Below are positions 33,901-44,697 of a stretch of 61,322 bases of DNA, one piece after another. The stretch's first letter is position 1, and each line of letters begins with the position of its first letter. Below the pieces are notes generated by a model. The model had not been told where the DNA came from and searched no databases. It saw nothing but the letters and a program-made list of their open reading frames with translations. The stretch is taken from positions 1 through 61,322 of the forward strand of contig NW_006766911.1 in NCBI RefSeq assembly GCF_000275845.1, in the 5' to 3' direction. Both the position numbers and the translations under genes were made by a program. The DNA comes from Dichomitus squalens LYAD-421 SS1 (Eukaryota > Basidiomycota > Agaricomycetes > Polyporales > Polyporaceae).

Positions 33901-36305
33901 CTCCTACCCCAACGGTGCCCCAATCATGTTTCCCGCGACAATTTCCGCACGCAGAGCTTGGGGGTATCCAGATAAGCGTGCGCAAACGTGCGCGGGGGCG
34001 GGGTATGTGGAGGCGCTCTGGAGAGCCGCGCTGCCAATCCCTGTCTTCCACTGCCGTCACCGGTGTCAGATGGAAGAGTACGAGTGGGACTCCGTGCTAG
34101 GGCATAGGGTTCCCGGTTTGCCTCGTCGCTTCTGCGGCCTGGAGCTGCAGGCATCAATCTATTCTGTGACCAGTGCGTCAAGTAGAGGACACGATACACG
34201 CCATAGCGTGCTTGCGAAGCGATCAGAACACTGGCAGCGGTACCCGGGACGCTCAAATGCTGCAGAGAACGCCTCGGTGATTGCAATGTCGGCCCCTTGC
34301 ACGGAACGCTCGCTCAGGTGTCGTGTCTCTCATAGACAAGCGACCCGACTCAGGTTTTGGGTAGTTTCACTTCCATACCCGTCAGTGATAGCTACATGAC
34401 ATCAGGCACGGTAATAAGACAAGAGAAAGCAGTAGTAGCCAGGGCTTGCTCGTTCTATGCGCCCATCGCGTGCATCGTGATTGCGTCTTGCCCCTCTTGA
34501 ACAGTCCAGGAAGTGGATCGGCCAAGATGCCGAGTCGAATCGTTGTCGGATCTCGTTGAGCAGATTAGCAGACGGAATGATTCCGGACCGGAGACTCACG
34601 CGGAGGAAGACGTCTCTATCTGTGGCCTCTCGAGCGTTCGTCAAAACTTTCGTCAAGTTGGTCCTGCCACGAGGCACATGGCTCGTCCTAGCGTGTGCAA
34701 AACATTCATCTTGCGCATCTCGGGCTCGGACCTCAACAGTGACAGTGTACACGTATAACGGCGACGTCTGATCTCGCTCTGATAGCACCGGGATCTTGCC
34801 CGGAAGTGAAGGCCTAATGTGCTCGAGTGTCGCTTGCGCAAGCGCCAACCAAAGCTGCAAGGTTTCATGGGTACGGTTGAGGCCATATCGCTATACGTAT
34901 TGCAGAGCGCGCGGCCCGAGAGAGCGCCGCAAGACTGGGGTGCTTCCTGGACGCCTCGGAGCTGAAACTCAACCCACTTCGTCTGAGACTGCGAGACCAT
35001 GAAGCGGAGACATCGCACACTTCCCCCACGCACCACCGACTCCACGAGAAGCCAAGGATATCCCTCACCGAGCACCTGAACGTGTACTAGCGCAGGAAGG
35101 CGCTCTGGCACTGGAACCTTTACTGAATGCAAAACTCAAAGCTCGCACCGCTCTCCGGTCACTGGAGTTCGTTCGAGTTCGCAATCGCAGAATCCTGCGT
35201 AGCGTCTGCCTTTCGGGAGCAAACGATGAAGGGTGCCGAGTAGTATTGGGACTCAGACGGGGCGTGGCTGGCGTTCTTCTGCGGTTAGACCTCGGGACTA
35301 GGAGCCGCGGTGTAGCCCGTAACTATATGACGACACCCCTATGCGGAACGCGCGTCCATATAGCGTACGAATATGACCGCGCTGCTATCACTAGAGCCCC
35401 GTGCGGATCAAAATAACAATGACATTCTGTGTATGCTGTTGTGACAGACCTTAACACAAGTGATCGTAGATGGCCCGGGTGGAACTTCAGGTTCCGCCAG
35501 TACCATTGTGATACGGCAAATCGTGGCATGCGCAGCGGACCAAAGTTCTGCAGATGGTAGCCACCCAATACATATTGACTGAGGCTTCTCGCACCGTCCG
35601 GTGCGGATTCCCTGCACCGCCTCGTTGCGATCTCGCACGAAGTGGAAGGCATCCCGCAACACACTGGCGAAGTAGAACATGTTAGCAGTAAGGGGCTAGA
35701 CACCCACGCATGTCATGTCCGGGCACCGAGACATTTTTAGGCAGCCTCAAGCATCCAAGATCGGAGGGGAACGCAATATCTCGGGATAGGACTTCGGGAG
35801 AAGTACCAGCATGTCGCTGGTTTGCATAGCCAAGACACAAGGGGAAAATACATACAACGTGGTGGTCGCAAACGGGGGGCCGGAAGTCCTCGGAAGTCGG
35901 TCGGAGTGGAGAGGCATGATGCAAGCAAAGCCTCCGTAACGCCTATTTCGAGTTCATTATTGACTGGGTCGTAACATCCCAGCGCAATCGCCAAAGCAAA
36001 TCGCCAACACTTACTAATAAGTCGCCGAGCCGGTCGAAGCCCCCGCGCCGTCTCCTGGGACGCAGTGGACGATGTGAACGTCGAGCAGAGAGTTGCAGCC
36101 CAAGCGCCTAAAGCGGAGCCGACCGCCCGACATTCCGGAATGGCCGGCTCTCCCGTCCCGGACATAGCGGCGGTTGGTAGGGATTATTGCTATTTACGGA
36201 CAATCTCGCACCGAGCCCGGGATGGGCGCTCCCGAGAGCCGAGACAACGTGGGAGGGCCGTCGGGGCATTCGGTCGGCTGGGTCTGAAATACCTCGTCTT
36301 CGCAG
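30936..36305. other. Long gene-poor region, left part
   Basis: Frames up to about 160 codons occur on both strands, but none shows a domain I recognise, and overlapping frames of similar length on both strands point to non-coding DNA. A small minus-strand frame at 33574-33780 (68 codons) has a TATA-like sequence upstream but no relatives known to me. No LTR, terminal inverted repeat, reverse transcriptase or transposase motif is visible. It may be decayed accessory or repeat DNA. Confidence 0.4.
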
Positions 36306-36875
36306 CGTACGTATGGTATGTGCGCAGGGGGAGACTCGTCGAAGACGCACGTCGATCGTTCGGGTGCGCGGACCATTCGCATACGAAGGTATGGAGCCTA
36401 TCGCACGGCACAGAACAGGGGGAGGGATTCGAAGGGCGAACACTGTGCGGCGTACGGGAAGAACTGTCCGCGTCGGATTGCGTCTGCGGGGAGCTGCTAT
36501 GAATACGTACGTACCATTCCGTCGTTTAGCGTTCACGGCATTGATGAGCCAGGGGCCATCGAGACGCGTCTGTTTAGATGCCTATGGCATGTCGCGAGCC
36601 GGACACGCCGATAGTGCGTAAGTACGCAGCGGACGTACGTCTAAGCGGCCTGTAGCGCCCCGCCCGACCGCAGGTGCGCTTGATAGAAGCCTCATATGCG
36701 CGTACGCCGCACGGAAACCGGGTCGGGCCTCGAGAATGAGCTCACCGTACATTGGAGGTATGCGTACGTACGCACCGTGTACCGAACGCACTTGAGGAAA
36801 TCGACAATGACGGAGGACCGTACGTGGGACGCCGACGATGTCATAGTGCCAATTTGCCTTGCGCGTACGCGTACG
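36306..36875. repeat. Dense cluster of the palindrome CGTACG
   Basis: Ten copies of CGTACG lie within 570 bp, starting at 36306, 36451, 36506, 36634, 36701, 36763, 36767, 36819, 36864 and 36870. Several are extended to ACGTACGT or GCGTACGC. A 6-base word is expected about 0.14 times in such a length. The spacing is irregular, so this is not a simple tandem repeat. The function is unknown. Confidence 0.75.
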
Positions 36876-38677
36876 CATCTGGAAAGCTGCCTTCCCCGAG
36901 GCGTGGGGGATGTGGATAGTCGAGAGGTGGAGTCGCTACGGGGGCTTCGCAGAGGGTAAGTAGTCCGTATATGCCAATCGTAGTGCGCAAAACGGGGCCC
37001 GATTTCCAGCGATTCCCCGGCGAAGGACGCCATAAACATCCAACTGACTACATCTGAATCACAAGCCCATGCGTCAGTTTCAGAGAGGGCGAGCCACAGC
37101 ACGATTGCCATGAGGAAGGTGCCTCCCCACAGAACCTCCATGAGAGTCCGACCGTCCACGGCATATGACGTGTAGTACGTACTCGCCCGCCTGACCTTCT
37201 GACCTCCCCGACCGCCGCGTGCGCACGCGCATCATTAGAAGCCTAAACACCAAGCAGCGACGCCAGAGACCGTGCGAGTGATGGAGACAGGCGAGGGCCA
37301 ATTCTTCCCGATTCACCGACCGTGGTTGTCCATGTGCATTCGGAATGACCATTACTTCAAGTTGACGGAGAACGCAGAGGGGACTACGTGTGCGTGTCCA
37401 GGGCCCTCGCCATCATGAAGACCGAAGCTGAGCGCGGTCGTGGAACATATCCGGCGTGGGTAAGTCCCAGGTGGTCGTCAGTCTGGTGCGGTCAGGCGAA
37501 CCGCAAAGGAGTGGTCTACAATGCATGTCAGTACCAGTAAGAGGTAAGAGACGCACACACCAGCGAATTCAGGGGACTTCGCGCTTGCGAAGGTCAGGGC
37601 GAGTTGGGATATCACGCGGACGCGTTTATAACGTAAGTGAAGCATAAGATGCATACGAGCTAAGCAGTACGCCAGAGGGAGAGTCAAGGGGAAAAGGGGG
37701 ACGAAGTACCAGGGCAATAAGGGTGCTTCGCGCAGTCGAAGTCTTCGTACATGTCAGTGCACTCCTGCTGGTGGTCGAGTCTCCAGGCGCTTGCAATGGC
37801 ACATTATTGAGATGAGATGGTATGCAAACGCCGGGAACCAACCGAAGTGGTTCACATGCGCGGTATATTCAAAAATGTATGTGTGTACTATGCAGGGCGG
37901 GATGCTAGAGGATCGATGGCAAAATCGGAGGGGATAGATAGGATGTAAACACACAGAGCAATGCGATAGGCAAAAAAGCGACCAGGTATGCTAGCTACAT
38001 AGATGGCATCCGAGCCTCGAGCCCGACGACGCCGCAGCATGAACGATTCGGATACGCGCGAGACATAGGGGCACGCGGGCGGACCAGGGGCCCAATAGTA
38101 GGGGTGGGGCAGAAGGTAATGGGGTAACCTGGAGCGGGACACTGGAGCGCAAGCGGCAAGCGGCGAGCAGCGGGACCTATGCGAAGTAGAGTAAAGTAGG
38201 GATACATGAAGGGGAGACCTGGTAGTACACATGTGGTTGCACGGGCACGGGCGCGAAGCGTGGAGGGCCATCAAATGACGCGGTGCCATGCGAGATGCGA
38301 GAAGGAAGACGTGGACACGGGGCCGCGAGAGAGAAGGGGAAGCGCGAGCATGGGAGCGCAGAAGCGGGCAGCCGGACACAAGATGCGAGAACGCAAGATA
38401 GCGTGCAGAAGCGGGGAGGGGGAGGGGATGGTAGGAGTGGGGAGCGATGACGCGCGGGCGCCACACCGCGCGCGCGAGCTGAGGAGTGTACTTTTCTAAA
38501 CCGTGTTCGACCCCAGAACATCCGCGCCGAGAGTAGATGGAGAGAAATCAATAGAACTCGGGCGCGCGTAGGGCTCGACGCGTCGTCATCGCTCGTCGTG
38601 AGGTAGTATGGGCGTGAGGAGGAGGAAGGACATCGTAGGCGGGAACGGTCTCAGGCACAGGAGTGGAGAGTCTACAG
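36876..38677. other. Long gene-poor region, right part
   Basis: No gene is identified. A minus-strand hydrophobic stretch at about 37080-37160 (RTLMEVLWGGTFLMAIVLWL) resembles a membrane segment, but I could not connect it to flanking exons. The GC-rich part at 38000-38550 has long frames typical of GC-rich non-coding DNA downstream of the sorbitol dehydrogenase gene. Confidence 0.4.
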
Positions 38678-40018
38678 TCATTGCGAGCCGACCATGACCT
38701 TGAGGACCATGTTGCCCTCGTCGTCGCGGCCGCGCTGGAGGAGCTCGAACGCGCGGGCGGTGTCCTCGAGCGCGAAGCGGTGCGTGATGATCTTCTCGAT
38801 GTTCGGCAGCTTGCCCGACGCGAGCAGCTGCAGCGCGGTCGGGTACGTGTGCGCGTACCGGAAGCTCCCGTGGATGTCGACCTCGCGCGTCGCGGCAGCC
38901 GACAAGGGCAGAGTGACGTTGCGCGAGCCCATGCCGACGAGCATGACCTTGCCCCCAGTGACGGCGGCATGGATGGACATCTGGATGCAGGGCTCGGCCC
39001 CAGTGCACTCGAAGACGAGGTCAAACCCGTCGGGCATGTTGAACTCGGTGAGCGCGGCGGAGATGTTCTCCTTGGCGCGACGGAGGGCCTCGTCGGTGGT
39101 CTTGGCCTTGTCGGCGAAGGGGAGGCAGTGGACCTGCTCTGCGAAACCGTGCTTGAGAGCAAAGTCGAGGCGGGTCTGGTTGATGTCGATCGCGACGACG
39201 CGGGAGGCCCCGTAGGACTTTGCAAGGGCGCATGCGAGGAGACCGATGGCGCCAACGCCAAAGACGAGGACGGATTGTCGTGAGCCGGGCGTCAGTTCTG
39301 CACGGCGGGCGGCGTGGAGGAGGACGGAGAGGGGCTCGGCGAGGGCTGCTTGCTCGAAGGTGCAGTTATCGGGTAGTCTGTGGGGAGACGCGCAGAAAAG
39401 AGGTAAGCGAAGATTCTCTCAACACGTGTTCGGGTCGGGAGAAGAGGGGGTGTGGGATTTGGATGCGGGGGCGATACGAAGAGCTCGGGGTCGGACTCGG
39501 AACGGGGAAGTAGTACTCACGGGTGGAGGACGTGGGCGGGGTGGTTCATCCGCTCCTGGAGCGTGCCGTCTGAGTGGGGGAAGGTCTTGGCGGAAGAGCA
39601 GAAGCGCATGTTCTTGCAGAGGTTGTAGCGGCCCTTGGCGCAGTAGGAGCAGTTGTTGCACATGATGCCTGCCTCGATCGCTACTCGCTGGCCAGGGACG
39701 AGGTTCTTGACACCGGGGCCGACAGCGGTGACGATACCAGCTGCTTCATGGCCAAGGACGAGGGGTGCTTGTACGACGAAGTCGCCGTTACGTCCGTGGG
39801 CGTAGTAGTGCACTAGAAGGATAGTTGATGAGATACGCGAGAAGTAGCGGATGGAGATGAGCAAGAGACTTACAGTCGCTGCCGCACAGGCCAGTGGCCA
39901 TTACAGCAACCTGAGCCTGGCCTTGGTGTGGGGGCCAGAGGGTGCGCTCCTCGAAGCGCATGTCCTTGGCACCGTGGAGGACGGCTGCGTGCTGGGTTGG
40001 GAGGGCGATGGGGGACAT
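38678..40018 (-). CDS. Zinc-dependent sorbitol/xylitol-type dehydrogenase (MDR superfamily)
   Basis: This enzyme oxidises a polyol such as sorbitol, xylitol or arabinitol to the ketose with NAD+. There are three exons, 39874-40018, 39521-39812 and 38678-39377, giving 378 aa with consistent phases. The first intron falls right after the zinc-ligand segment GLCGSDLHYYAHGRNGDFV. The other zinc residues are in PLVLGHEAAGIV. The structural zinc site has four cysteines in CNNCSYCAKGRYNLCKNMRF. The Rossmann motif is VLVFGVGAIGLLACALAKSY, followed by the acidic residue DINQTR that favours NAD+ over NADP+. The C-terminal blocks are DLVFECTGAEPCIQMSIHA and GSFRYAHTYPTALQLLASG. The second intron, 143 bp, is longer than most here. 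The gene is head-to-head with a KduD-like SDR, suggesting joint control of a sugar/polyol pathway. It is cytosolic. Confidence 0.94.
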
Positions 40019-40687
40019 TGTGAGCGATGGAGAGGATGTGAGCGGCGAAGGGGCGTCTTACGGAAAAGCCATGGACAGAAGCGGGAGACTTTATAGTGTA
40101 AACGACGGAGTCTCGTGAGGAGGGCGTTCTGAGCTGGACCGTGGCCCTTGCCGTGGCTTGCGCCTGTGCCCCTCCCCGGTCCGACCGCCCGCTGCGAAGC
40201 CACCTGCCTGATCGACTCTGCTTATGTCAGCGAGGACCCTGAGGCCGGGTTCTCGCATCCATCCGAGTCCCAGCGCTAGTCAGACTCGGACTCGGACTGC
40301 AGCCAGCACCTCTCTCGCCCTCCTCGCCCTCCCCCTCCTCGTGCACTCGCCAGCCTCCCACCGCTGCGCCCCGTTCCCTCCAGCCCTTTTTGCCCTGATC
40401 TTCCGCATACATCCATTTGTCCGCCGCCACTGCCTAATCCAGCCAGCAATTTACATCACCCGGGCCTCGCGCCGGTCTTCCGATCCGGGGAAATAGCCGG
40501 TTTACCCCAGACCCGTCTCAACTACCACTTTCGGTCGTCTCCTCCTCCCATTCCCGCCAGCGGCCACACATTTAAGCTCCCCCGGCCCTGCCATGTTCTC
40601 CAGCAGGTTTCTGACTCCATCGCAGACGGAGCCGTCGGAATCGCGCACGCATACAACGTAAACATCCTCCAGTAACACGCAATCCTC
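40019..40687. promoter_or_regulatory. Divergent promoter region, sorbitol dehydrogenase / KduD-like SDR
   Basis: The 669 bp between two outward-facing start codons contain both promoters. On the minus strand a TATA box (CTATAAAG at 40089-40096) lies about 70 bp above the dehydrogenase start. The SDR side is CT-rich with no obvious TATA box. GC-rich motifs that could bind zinc-finger sugar repressors are common here, but I cannot single one out. Confidence 0.6.
40089..40096 (-). promoter_or_regulatory. TATA box of the sorbitol dehydrogenase gene
   Basis: CTATAAAG on the minus strand, at a normal distance from the start codon at 40018. Confidence 0.6.
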
Positions 40688-43600
40688 ATGGACCCGACCC
40701 CAACCGTGCCCGCACCGCAGCTCTTCTCTCTCGCGGGGCAAAACGTGCTGATCACAGGGGCCACCCGCGGTACGTTCATTCTCCAGATCGCCCCATTTGA
40801 AAACCTTCCCTACGCCTCGCCTATCCCCCACACTTTGGGCCCGCAGCTCACCCAGCTTTTCCTTATCTTAACAGGCATCGGTGCTGCTTGTGCGGTTGCT
40901 CTCGCTGAGGCCGGAGCGAATATATGTCTTGTTCGCCGTCCCAACTCCACCAACGATGAAACGTCCGATGCGGTCGCTGCCACAGGCCGAACGGTCAAAA
41001 CTGTGGACTGCGACCTGGCAGATCTTGACGCCGTGAAAGGCCTCTTCCAGAGGGCGCTCGACCTCATGGGAGGAGAGATCCATGTCCTCGTCAATTGCGC
41101 TGGAATACAGCGGAGATCCCCGGCCGTCCAATTTGCCGAATCCGACTGGGATGATGTGCGTATCCTAACTTCTTGCTCTAAATTCTGCCTCCCGTACCTT
41201 TCGGTATCTTTCCTCTCGTGTTATGTCATTTCATTTTGCTTTTTGACTTGTTCTGTGACTTGAGCTCTTTACGCGGCTGCTTACTGACCGCCGCTGCTCT
41301 CCGTTTCTTTTCCACGGATTCTCCCAACCCGTTCCCTTTTCCGTCGACCGCACATCATCTATCGTCGTCCCTCGCACTCCTCCCAACCGACGCCTTGGCA
41401 CCCACCCCCCTGCTTATCGGTCTCCCTTCTCTCCCTCCTTCCCAACCTACGCGAACCCAAATCGTCTCTCTCCGTGGCCACGGTCCTTCCCTGCACGTGT
41501 ATCCGCCCGTGCTGGGAATGACGCCTCCAATTCATGTGTCCATCTTTGGATACGTCACCTGCCACACTCAACTCCCTCTCGCTTGTCCGCCGGTCTGGCG
41601 CATGAACATGGATGGCTATACGATTTGGTTTGACAAACCTGCGTTCCCCATGCTCTCTCTTATCGTCGCTTCTTTTTCTTATGGCGTGCTCTTGATGATT
41701 CTCGACGGTCCCTTGGGGTCATCACATCCCGCTGGACCGCCTCCCTCTCACTCGCATATCGCCGGACGCTTTTGCGCATGCTCGTCGTTGCCTATCGTGC
41801 CCCATCTCCTCGAAATCTCTACGACCCCGCCTGCGCCCAACCTGATCCACACCGCTCGCCGCCCGCCCGTACACTGTGTGCTCCCGCTCATCGCTACGTC
41901 CTACACGAATTCCGGACTATCTGCACTCGTCATGCGCCCTGCGTACTGAATACTGACACCTGGCGACATACGCCTTCCACGTCATTTCGATACCGCGCGT
42001 CACTCCATGGCGTTGCCTTGTCCTCGCCGTCGCTCTCTCGCGCGCAATCGCTCTGCGCTTCGCTGATCACTGATCGCGGATCGGGCCAATATGCTGCATC
42101 CCCGTCCGTGCGCGCGCGCGACTTCTCGCTGTGGGGCTGTGGCCTCGCCTCGTTCTCGGCCGCGCACGTTGCGTCATCGGATCTTCTGCGTCTGCCTCCT
42201 CGTCCGCTACGTGCGACCGGATTCGGTGATGCTCCCGATCGTCGCCATTGCAAACTCTGTGCGGGCGTTCGTACGTACGCCAACGCTTGCGCACCAAATG
42301 CGGACGTGATCTGTGGCCTCGGAACTCCCTCGGGCGCATCCGAATTATCGCCGCGCTATGTGCCGCATCTGCCGTGTCCTATCTCTCTGGACGCGCTGCG
42401 ACGCGTGCATGGGAAACGCTGGCCTTTACATTCATTTGTTCACTTGGCCCCATTCATTCTGCGCAATCACGTTCATGTTCACGTTTCGCCGCTGCCTCGG
42501 ACGTGGATGTGCGCACTTGCGATCGTCCGCATGCGGTTTCTCCGGCCACACGTCTTGCTCTGTCTCTCGTTGCGTCGTTTGTGCCTCCTCTCCATGACCC
42601 CATACTTTCGTACCCCATTACTCCTTACGTCTGCGTTTGCACGCGTTGTTGTCCCTGTCTCGTCGTATTGCTCGCTCACCCTCCACGCATCATGTTGCAC
42701 GCGCAACTAACAACAGGTCCTCAACGTGAACCTCAAGTCCGTATGGCTCCTCTCGCAGTCTGCGGGCCAGCACATGGTCCCGCGTCGCCGCGGGAAGATC
42801 ATTAACTTCTGCTCCCTCCTGACTTTCCAGGTACGCCAGCTTTCTCGCTCTCGCTCCCTCTCTTGATTGTGTCTGCGCAACATGCTTCAGCCGTCACTGA
42901 CAATAACCCCTTTTGTTCTCGTCACCCCTCCACGATTCGCTACTCTTCCTCCTCGGACGCATTCGACCTGACGACACAATTGCAGGGCGGGTTCACCGTG
43001 CCTGCGTACGCGTCCGCCAAGGGCGCTCTCGGCCAGCTGACCAAGGCCCTCAGTAACGAGTGGAGCAAGGACAACGTCCAGGTCAACGGGATCGCCCCCG
43101 GCTACATCGCCACCGACATGTGAGCCCCCATTCTCCTCACCTCAATCTCAATTCCCCTGTACCTGCCCCACTTGCCCGCATTTTGTTCACGATCTGCTGC
43201 GATGGCGCATGAGCGCTACATTTTGCCTTTTGTCGTTGGGCGTGACGTCTCCAGGCGTGCGGTAGCCTTCAGGCTGGTATCGGCGGGATGCTTCTTCCCA
43301 TGCTGCCTCCCACCGTTTCCATGGGCGCACGAACACACACACACACCGCATCACCGTTCCGTCGCGCCGTCCTGCCCGCTCTCCGTCTCTGCTCTCTGCT
43401 CTCCGTTCTCCGTTCTCCATTTCTGTCCTTCCGGACTACCGAGCGTCCGAACGCCGGTGACGTGAGCTGCGGTCCCGCGAGAGCGCGTCTGTACAATTGG
43501 AGGGCGGCGCGGCCACGTGGAACGGACGCGTCCTGTCACGCCGCAGTAGCGCTCTTTACGCCGCGGTATAGCGATGCTACCCGTTTTCCCCTTCTGCATT

Positions 43601-44697
43601 CTACACAAGTAATCAGGCGTTCCGCCCTCTAGACTCGACTGAATACTCGTCGCAATTTTCATGGCAAAAGGACGGGAAATGTCCACCCCGCCACTCCAGC
43701 GTGCTAGCCGCGTCTAGGACAGGCTAGGACGCTCTCTACCATGAGTCGAGTCTGGGCGGTGGAGCTTCTTTCTTTTTCGCTCGTCGCTCCGCCTCTTCCT
43801 ATCGGCCCATAGCGCGGTATCGGTTGAGCTCCGAGCGAGAGTGTACGGCACGCGTCCCGCCTCCTCCTGCTTCATCATTCCATGTCGCGGCGGATGACCT
43901 GATACACGTGTGATGCGCACGCCCGCCAGCGCCCTACGTCTGAGGGGCCTCCTCGCCCCGTTTCTGCTCGGCCGCGCCCCGCAGTCCATTTCGGCATCGG
44001 GGGGGCGTGCAGCACGCACCGTGCTGCGAGCTTTCGGGTTGAACGTCCGACGACGCTTCGTAGAGTGATGGCTGCCGCCTGGCTACTCCGATACAGTAGT
44101 ACGCCTTCTATTGTTCGATGGCGCTGACACGACCCCCGCTCCCTTTTGCTATATCACACAGGAACGAGAAGCTGCTGCAAGACCCGGTGCGCCTGCGCCA
44201 AATTTCGGAACGCATCCCTGCGGGACGGTGGGGCGAGCCGCGGGACTTCGCTGGCCCTGTCGTTTTCCTGGCGAGTACCGCGAGCCAGTATGTGTGTGGG
44301 GAAATCCTGGTCGTCGACGGGGTGAGTGCATTTTTCGAGTACCTTCTTCCGTTTCGTTCCGTCCCCGCACTTCGGCACTATCTCGTATCTCCCTCTCATC
44401 TTGCTCTTCTCTTCGCTTGGGGAGACGTGTCATCTTGGCCACAGCGAGCCACGCCGCGCCATGCTTCCAGCCCTCAGGTAGAACACGCGAGCGGACTCCG
44501 CTGCGGGCCGGACTGCACCGACCTGCCTTTCATGTGCAAGACGGTGGTGCGCTAGTGCTGTGCCACGGTGACGCGGCGATGCGCTACTGATTGTGAAGAG
44601 TTTTTGGCTTGCGGACGAATGAGGAACACGGATGCTGACGGCTGCGCCCTCGGTGGTTTTCACTCTTGCTCGTACACAGGGGTGGATGGGGCGGTGA
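40688..44697 (+). CDS. KduD-like SDR (2-deoxy-D-gluconate 3-dehydrogenase type) with giant introns
   Basis: This is an NAD-dependent SDR of 262 aa, probably acting on a keto-deoxy sugar acid or a related sugar. The exons are 40688-40769, 40875-41155, 42717-42830, 42986-43119, 44162-44321 and 44680-44697, with all phases consistent. Motifs: [20 protein letters not shown] (cofactor), [50 protein letters not shown], the catalytic [45 protein letters not shown], and the C-terminal VDGGWMGR, which is the KduD ending and is made by a last exon of only 18 nt. Introns are 105, 1561, 155, 1042 and 358 bp, far longer than the 50-75 bp usual in this window. The two largest contain long open frames but no recognised gene. 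The gene shares its upstream region with the sorbitol dehydrogenase. Confidence 0.92.

Noticed and set aside
36692..37159. Hydrophobic minus-strand frame as a third DUF6533 gene
   Set aside because: Only one segment (RTLMEVLWGGTFLMAIVLWL) looks membrane-like. The signature YDY...LEV and SRFLLNL blocks are absent around it.
38663..39283. 206-codon plus-strand frame
   Set aside because: It is the antisense shadow of the sorbitol dehydrogenase last exon.
41218..42710. 243- and 312-codon frames inside the KduD-like intron as a nested gene
   Set aside because: They overlap each other in different frames, have no motif, are rich in Pro/Ser/Leu as expected of pyrimidine-rich DNA, and lack recognisable start context.
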